In this document: positions 58,261 through 64,000 of the stretch, piece after piece
How positions within the stretch are numbered: the stretch's first letter is position 1
How the letters are laid out: every line of letters begins with the position of its first letter
Assembly (NCBI RefSeq): GCF_024362695.1
Contig: NC_065422.1
Location: 11,283,534-11,347,533 of the forward strand
DNA: 64,000 nucleotides
Reading direction: 5' to 3'
Source: Pectinophora gossypiella
Taxonomy: Eukaryota > Arthropoda > Insecta > Lepidoptera > Gelechiidae
Notes under the pieces: model-generated
Databases searched by the model: none
Told to the model about the DNA's origin: nothing
Seen by the model: only the letters and a program-made list of their open reading frames with translations
Made by a program: the position numbers and the translations under genes

Positions 58261-61200
58261 TCAATTTCTATTCTTAATATATTTAGCTGGAAAATCTATG
58301 GCGGTACTTAAATAATAATCTTCAGAATCTAGTTCTTCGTTCGAGTACTGCTTATACTGTGATGATGCTGGAACAAAGTGATAAAGCTTAGTTGCAGTCG
58401 ACCGTAATTAAGTTTGAAGCACACTGACCCGGGTAAGCGGGATAAGCAGGCTTTTGTCTGTGGTATCAATCAATCAATCAATAATTCTTTATTACTCAAT
58501 CAATAATTATTATATTGCTTTATTAATTATTTTTTATTTTTTTAAATTATTTGTTTTTTTTTATTTACACGCATTAGAGCAGCCTGGTGGAGTATGCTCC
58601 ATACCCCCTCCGGTTGATTGAGGGGAGGCCTGTGCCTTGCAGTGGGACGTATATAGGCAGTTTATGTTATGTAATATGTTTTTATTCTTTGGTATATGTG
58701 CTAACTTAACTCCTCGCACAACAAATATACTATCAATCTCTGTAAAAAAGTGTCCGCGGCAAATCTTGTCACAAGCGGTGGCGTGTAACGACACTATGTA
58801 GCCGATATTGCACTTTATTTGAGCAGCCATAACATCTTAATTTGACGGAACGAACTTATACTGTCTACATAATGTATACGTGTTTACAACACGGTACGAA
58901 CGCTTTTTTAGAAAAACTCCTCAGCGAATGTGAGAATATTTGTTTATAGTGTGTCAGTGCTAAGTACCTAGCAGTTTATTAACATAACAAATACTTTATT
59001 GCACAAACAGTAAAATACTAAATACAAAGCAAAAGATAAATACAATTAGTACAATAGGCGGCCTTATTGCTAAGTAGCAATCTCTTCCAGACAACCTTTA
59101 AGTATAGGAGACATTTGATATTATACAATAAAGCGGGATAGTGCAGCTCAGGAATACTTGTTTGTAAGTATACAAATAAATACAAAGATAGATTAAGAGT
59201 ATATAAACTACATAATAATAAGACATAATAGTTGTAATAAATAAATATCAATACTAAAACTACTACATATATTATACTATGGATGAAAAGGAATAGATAG
59301 ATTATGAAGATGAAATAGAAGTAAGGAAATGCGCCTTGACTTGCCCTTTAAAGGACTCCAATGATGAAGCTCTCCTAATTAATATGGTACATACGTTTAA
59401 CGCATCGATGTCTATCGGCGTGCAGCCGCAGGTGCCTGGGGCACGCGCACACGTACCCGCCCGCCGTGTTCACGCATGCAAACTCGCAGCCGTGAATATC
59501 TTGCTCGCACTCGTTTATGTCTGGAAAGTATATTAAAACTATAATAATAATTAGATCTACAATATGAAATAGCACGGATGGGGAACCTTCGTACAGTTAC
59601 AATAGTCTCCATAGTCATTTCGATTGTACTAAAATGATGGTAGGTACTTTTCTTATCGCAAACGTTTAATTAAGATTTTGAGTTTTTACTGTGCCGCAAT
59701 GTAAATCGAACAACGCGAAACAGTCGCTAGACCTACCTACCTACACGCGGCTACGTTACACGTGCGTGATACGATGCTGATACCTGGGTAGGTATTCACA
59801 TTGCCGTGATGTACGAACTTCTGAGATAACATTACTATAATTTTCAAGACAATCTTTTAAACAATAGCTCACCTAAACACCTCTGTCCAACCCCCAACGC
59901 TGTGAATCCTTTAGGACAAGCGCAGCGGTATGCCCCCGCGGTGTTCACACAAGCTTGCGTCGAGTGACATAAATTGTTAGCTATGAGGCATTCGTCGATA
60001 TCTGAAACACAATCTTCTATCGTGTGGGTTGTGAGGTGAATTACCAAGCTCATCAACCCTGGTGTCAGTGTTATTATTGAGCCGCTAAAGGCCCCTGACA
60101 TGGCTCATGTAGCGACTACTTATTTACATCAGTAAGTAGTAACCGGGACCAACGCCTTAACGTGTACGAAGCATGGAACATCTTACTTTTTGGACAATCA
60201 GGTGATCAGCCTGTAATGTCCTAACCAAACTACATTTTGTGATCCAAAGTGATTTTTGTGATATGTCCGGGATTCGAACCCGAGACCTCCGGATCGTTAG
60301 CCCGACGCTCAACCACTGGACCACGGAGGCAGTGAAACACAATTAACACCTTATAAAGCTTTGTAGAAATAAGAAAGGCGAGACGTAAGACTGTTATACT
60401 ATTGAATTTTAATTATTAAACAATGAATGACATTCTTTAGCATCGGAGACGAACGAGAAGAGCCTATGAGAGCTCTGTATCATAAAACACCAACACGTTG
60501 CGTTGCTCTAACATTAGCGGCAGGCGTTCATATTTCCATCAAGCTTCCTCGAGTTGGGTTGGTTAGTACATTTCAAACTGATCGATCACCCAAGTCCCCT
60601 ATAGTAAGATGACTCATGCTTCGGAGGGCATGTTAAGCAATCTGTCCCAGCTAATATTTACTTAATTATGTAGTCGTTACAAGTCATTTTAGGGGCTTTT
60701 GGCGGCTCAATAGTTACCCTGACACCAGTGTTAGTGACATCGTAACGAAATGTATGAGCCTTCATACTGTAAAGATTTTCCTTCGTCTAACCTTCTAATT
60801 TCATGGATAACAGACATAATATATGTAGTTATGTTGTATCTTTGTTTTTTGGTATCAATGATAACTCTTTTTATCACACCCAGGCACTATTACATTTTCC
60901 ATCCATTAATATTCTGATCAAAATGAAGAGAAGCAATATAAGCAGTAACATAATTATATGACCCTAGTAATAATTAACCCATTTTTTTTTTTAATTTAAC
61001 CCTTTCTTTTTTTATTTAATTTTACCCTTCTCAATGGCAAATAAATGATTATGATCTTCTTCTATCGTGAGGATTGTGAGGTGGAGTACTAACCTCATCA
61101 ACCCTGGTGTCAGGGTAATTATTGAGCCGCCAAAGGCCCCTGACATGGCTCATGTAATACTTACTTACATCAGGAAGTGGTAAACGGGACCAACGGCTTA

Positions 61201-64000
61201 ACGTGCCTTCCGAAGCACGGATCATCTTACTTTCGGACAATCAGGTGATCAGACTGTAATGTCCTAACCAAACTAGGGACCACAAAGTAATTTTTGTGAT
61301 GTGTCCCCACCGGGAATCGAACCCAGGACCTCCGGATCATGAGCCCAACGCTCAACCACTGGACCACGGATGTCGAATGATTATGATTATATGATTATAC
61401 ATAATGTGATCCAAATATCGAAGCAACAATTATTTTTATATAGCTTCTGCCATTACGTTGTATTTTGGAATAATTATGTACACGAGTACTGTACGACGTC
61501 ATCTTTATTGTTTTTGATGAACGTAACCTGGAAAGTCCTTCATTGCTCAACCACTGGATCCCGACATAGCATGTAGGTACTTGGCCTGTCTTTTAATGGC
61601 TTTTGGCCTTGTTCACCCTAGGAATTACGACAGTAAGGCCTCAAACTGTATGACAGCGGCAGTGGCGCGGCGGCGGTGCGGGGAGCGGCGCGTTCAAATG
61701 CTAAGATTTATATTGAAGTGTTCTCGATGGCAGCGGCGCGGGGAGCGGGGTACGAGCGGTGCGCTCTAGTCGAGCGGTGTCTCTGCGTTTGAAATCGCCT
61801 TTTTGTTTACTTTGTTCGTTATAGGGTGTGCAGCAACGTGGTCGATACACATTTGGGGGCAACTACGTTTTGTAAAGAGGCTGCAGCGTCTGGGAATCAC
61901 TGAAATATTGGGAACTTACCCGATCAGCATATGTACGTCTCCGATCCAGCGTCTGCGTTCATCAGCTCGGCTGCGGGATCCAGGCGAGCACGTGCCTCAC
62001 AAGCAGGAGTCGAAGATTGAATCAATTACGTTATTTACACGTGAAAATACACCACACCTTTATATAAACAGTCATTGATGATTCGTAACACTCGCGGCGT
62101 CAAGATATTTAAGGATTTTTAAATAAATTCGATTTTTGCTTCGGAGCAGATCTTTCGACCCGTAAAGCTTCAGTCGTTCTCAATGACGTCGATTTCGTCA
62201 CCGCCGTGTAGCAAGCCAGACACAGCTTGTGATTGGACGGAGCGTATGAGTGTCGCATACCAGACACTCTGCGATTGGGTGACATTCCAACAATAAATCA
62301 GTGGTCCAGATTGCTGCGTATGAAAACCTACTTACTAGAATAGCGGGAAAATTTAAAATTCGAATAAGGAATGCGAATACGAAACAATAGGGATTCAGAT
62401 CTTCTTTTGCCCATAATAAATCGTACGAAACAAAAGAACTACAATCGAAAATGCGTTGTCGCCGTTTCGACATCGCGTTCATTTGAGACACAAGTCTATA
62501 CCGCTGCAACACCGCGCGATCTGGCCGCTGGCATCGGGAACGGAACAGCGGCCGTCGCGCCGCTGTCACCGCCGCGCCGCCCTCGCTGTCATCCAGTTTG
62601 AGGCCTTACTGTCGTAATTCCTAGGGTGAACAAGGCCAAAAGCCATTAAAAGACGTACGTACCATCGCAAGCCTGTGTGGCGTTATCGTGCGTATACCCC
62701 GGCTCACACGGCCCTCTGTAGCTATGATCCAGGTTTTCTGTTACATTTACGTAGTAATACACGGTGGAATAATTTGGTTCTGAAACAAAATGTAAATGTG
62801 TGCGTATTTATAATTACATTTTTGACGAAGCCTGTGGTGTATGCCTAGTTTATTTTCGTGCGTTATGCTATTTTTGCTTTACAGTAGGCGAAATGGAGTA
62901 CCAAAACCCTACTCCATCTGGCAGATTACCAGGAGTTTGTATTGCTTACAAACTAGATCATTACAAATTCTCGCTTCCGTCAAACCCCCTACACTCCATA
63001 CAGACATCTCATTCTTACCGTGTTACCGCATAAGTGTGAGAGAGACAGTCCGCGTGCGCTCGCTCCCGCTTACTCCTTAATATCATACGGCCATTGAGAC
63101 TAAAGTTAGACTTAGAGGGGGTGAAGTAAGTCTAGCTCGGTGCCCGATACGAATTGGTGCGGGGCGGAGAATTACCGTTCTTTACGCAGTGTTATTCTTC
63201 ATCCTATGCTACACAAGTAAGCGTTTATTACCTGGCTTTATATAAACCTCTTCCACGTCCGTAGCGTAAGCTGTGTGGACTGTTTCAGGTTGCATTTCAA
63301 ATGTGGCTTCCGGGGCGTAGGGATTCTGAAAGAAATATAAGAAAGACGGGGTCGTCGCTTAAAATCAGCCCATGGTCCCGTACTTTGAAAGGCAGGCTAA
63401 ACCATTGGTACCGGGTACTATTAAACAACGACCAGAGGAACAATGCAATTCACGTAAAAAAAGAATATTGCTATTCGACATTTGTTTGCATTGCGCACTT
63501 ACTTTTAAATGCGCAAATGTCAGATTGCTATATTACTTTTTTAGATGAATTGCTTCGGTGGCCTTTTTAAGCCCCCAGTTCAGTACAATAAGTGATTATA
63601 TTTCAATAAAGATAACATTTTACTGTGTGGCGTTCATTAGCATAGTGATGTCTCAATCGATACGTATTAGGTCGATCGATTCTTTTCAGTACTAATTTAG
63701 TCAACGTGACCCACGTCAAAGTCTTTTGGCCGCTGAATAACTCTGACATCAATAAAAACCATTTTTTTTAAACAACATAATTCTGTTTTTTGGGAAGCAC
63801 TTTAAACCTACTGTAATAAGTATGTAGTCGTTAATTGAGTCATGTCAGATGCTAGCACCAGGGTTGGTGAGGTCAGTTATCGACCTTGCAACCCAGACGA
63901 AAGAAAAATAATAAAAGGTCTTACCGTTTCGGTAGATTGTTCTTCCTTGCTACTAAACACTTCATTTTCAGAACTCGTTTGGTCAGACTTATAGTCGCAT
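58261..64000 (-). CDS. Secreted protein with two calcium-binding EGF domains, 3' part (runs off right edge)
   Basis: Exons, in transcript order, are 63925-64000 (partial), 63232-63325, 62663-62779, 59873-60001, 59395-59520 and 58261-58367. All five junctions agree in phase (0, 1, 1, 1, 1). The visible product is about 215 residues. The first exons give an acidic Ser/Glu-rich stretch and a Tyr-rich part with CEPGYTHDNATQACD. Two cbEGF modules follow, each on its own phase-1 exon: DIDECLIANNLCHSTQACVN and DINECEQDIHGCEFACVN, both with the CVNTAG.Y core of the Asn-hydroxylation and calcium-binding consensus. The last exon ends SEDYYLSTAIDFPAKYIKNR plus one residue, then TGA. Fibulin, hemicentin and fibrillin-type matrix proteins use such modules, but I cannot name the gene. 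The terminal exon is inferred from its acceptor and phase (about 0.65); the EGF exons are certain. Confidence 0.82.
58565..58670 (+). repeat. SINE family B tail fragment
   Basis: CGCATTAGAGCAGCCTGGTG, TATGCTCCATACCCCCTCCG and GTGGGACGTATATAGGCAGT: a 5'-truncated family B copy in the last intron of the EGF-domain gene. Confidence 0.75.
60014..60332 (-). mobile_element. Full-length family A SINE inserted in the acceptor of an EGF exon
   Basis: Complete minus-strand copy with box B region at about 60265-60285. Exact 11-base duplication TGAAACACAAT at 60003-60013 and 60333-60343. The exon-side copy, read on the minus strand, supplies ATTGTGTTTCA, and the next base G (60002) completes the acceptor of exon 59873-60001. 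Confidence 0.92.
60620..60735 (+). repeat. SINE family A middle-to-tail fragment
   Basis: ATGCTTCGGAGGGCATGTTA, TATGTAGTCGTTACAAGTCA and GGCTTTTGGCGGCTCAATAG in family A order. Confidence 0.65.
61056..61375 (-). mobile_element. Full-length family A SINE in EGF-domain gene intron
   Basis: Complete copy with exact 12-base duplication AATGATTATGAT at 61044-61055 and 61376-61387. Head at about 61310-61372, tail CTTCTTCTATCGTGAGG. Confidence 0.9.
61589..62656. mobile_element. DNA-transposon-like element with about 100-base inverted ends, no transposase
   Basis: Left end GTCTTTTAATGGCTTTTGGC, CTTGTTCACCCTAGGAATTA, CGACAGTAAGGCCTCAAACT faces the right end AGTTTGAGGCCTTACTGTCG, TAATTCCTAGGGTGAACAAG, GCCAAAAGCCATTAAAAGAC. 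GC-rich CGGCGGCGG tracts continue inward on both sides. The 1.07-kb interior has no transposase frame, so it is non-autonomous. A TTAA sits in each end, but the flanks do not show a clean duplication. Its right end is seven bases from the donor of exon 62663-62779. Confidence 0.8.
63085..63212 (+). repeat. Repeat family E copy
   Basis: GAGACTAAAGTTAGACTTAG, GGGGGTGAAGTAAGTCTAGC and ACCGTTCTTTACGCAGTGTT in family E order, in the intron just downstream of exon 63232-63325. Confidence 0.55.
63436..63575. repeat. MITE of the GAATTGCTTCAATGTGG family
   Basis: GCAATTCACGTAAAAAAAGA on the left faces TTTTTTAGATGAATTGCTTC on the right. TTTGCATTGCGCACTTACTT is in the middle, shared with 941-1078. Confidence 0.7.

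Noticed and set aside
58561..58830. 89-codon minus-strand ORF with several Cys, as a further EGF-gene exon
   Set aside because: Half of it is a SINE tail in reverse and no acceptor with the right phase is seen.
62198..62569. 123-codon minus-strand ORF inside the inverted-end element
   Set aside because: No transposase motifs, low-complexity ends, and no splice or start context; taken as chance.
1..64000. CRISPR arrays, operons, riboswitches or phage features
   Set aside because: The sequence is a eukaryotic chromosome with spliced genes; regularly spaced short repeats of that kind were not seen.

Overview
The window looks like a piece of a moth or butterfly (Lepidoptera) chromosome. It is AT-rich, its genes are split by GT..AG introns, and the introns and gaps are packed with tRNA-headed SINEs, MITE-like inverted-repeat elements and short LINE remnants of the kind that fill lepidopteran introns. 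No bacterial or organellar features are seen. Gene names rest on recognising protein families by eye; no search was run.

Layout, left to right. (1) 382-20188, minus: the N-terminal part of POSH (SH3RF; RING finger E3 ligase and JNK scaffold). It runs off the left edge, and one 17-kb intron splits the RING finger. A likely non-coding first exon lies near 24.3-24.5 kb. (2) 25204-32147, plus: ataxin-10, eight coding exons, divergent from POSH, with a 279-residue disordered segment encoded by a single exon inside the armadillo-like fold. (3) 32705-33900, plus: a CXXC zinc-binding protein of the CZIB/C1orf123 (UPF0587) family, three exons. (4) 37291-41577, minus: a secreted valine/proline-rich repeat protein with a tiny first exon and a TATA box, resembling low-complexity cuticle-type proteins. 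(5) 43943-52789, minus: ZW10, four coding exons. Its second intron is almost wholly one full-length LINE (45099-50661) with two open ORFs and a target-site duplication. (6) 53841-57135, plus: a coiled-coil protein that I match to the CCDC169 family, divergent from ZW10. (7) 58261 to beyond 64000, minus: the 3' part of a secreted protein with two calcium-binding EGF domains.

Much of the remaining sequence is repeats. At least five SINE families, several MITE families and LINE fragments can be told apart because they recur within the window. Several insertions have clear target-site duplications, and several are nested: a LINE in a MITE, a SINE tail in a MITE, a LINE tail in a MITE. Some lie directly against splice sites. 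The most striking is a SINE that landed in the splice acceptor of an EGF exon and rebuilt it through its own target-site duplication.

The genes do not form a pathway. They are independent housekeeping, developmental and cuticle-type genes, with two divergent pairs (POSH/ataxin-10 and ZW10/CCDC169-like) that may share promoter regions. I found no candidate for a wholly new multi-gene system. The more unusual items are the ataxin-10 insertion exon, the PV-repeat protein, the apparently intact LINE and the splice-site insertions.
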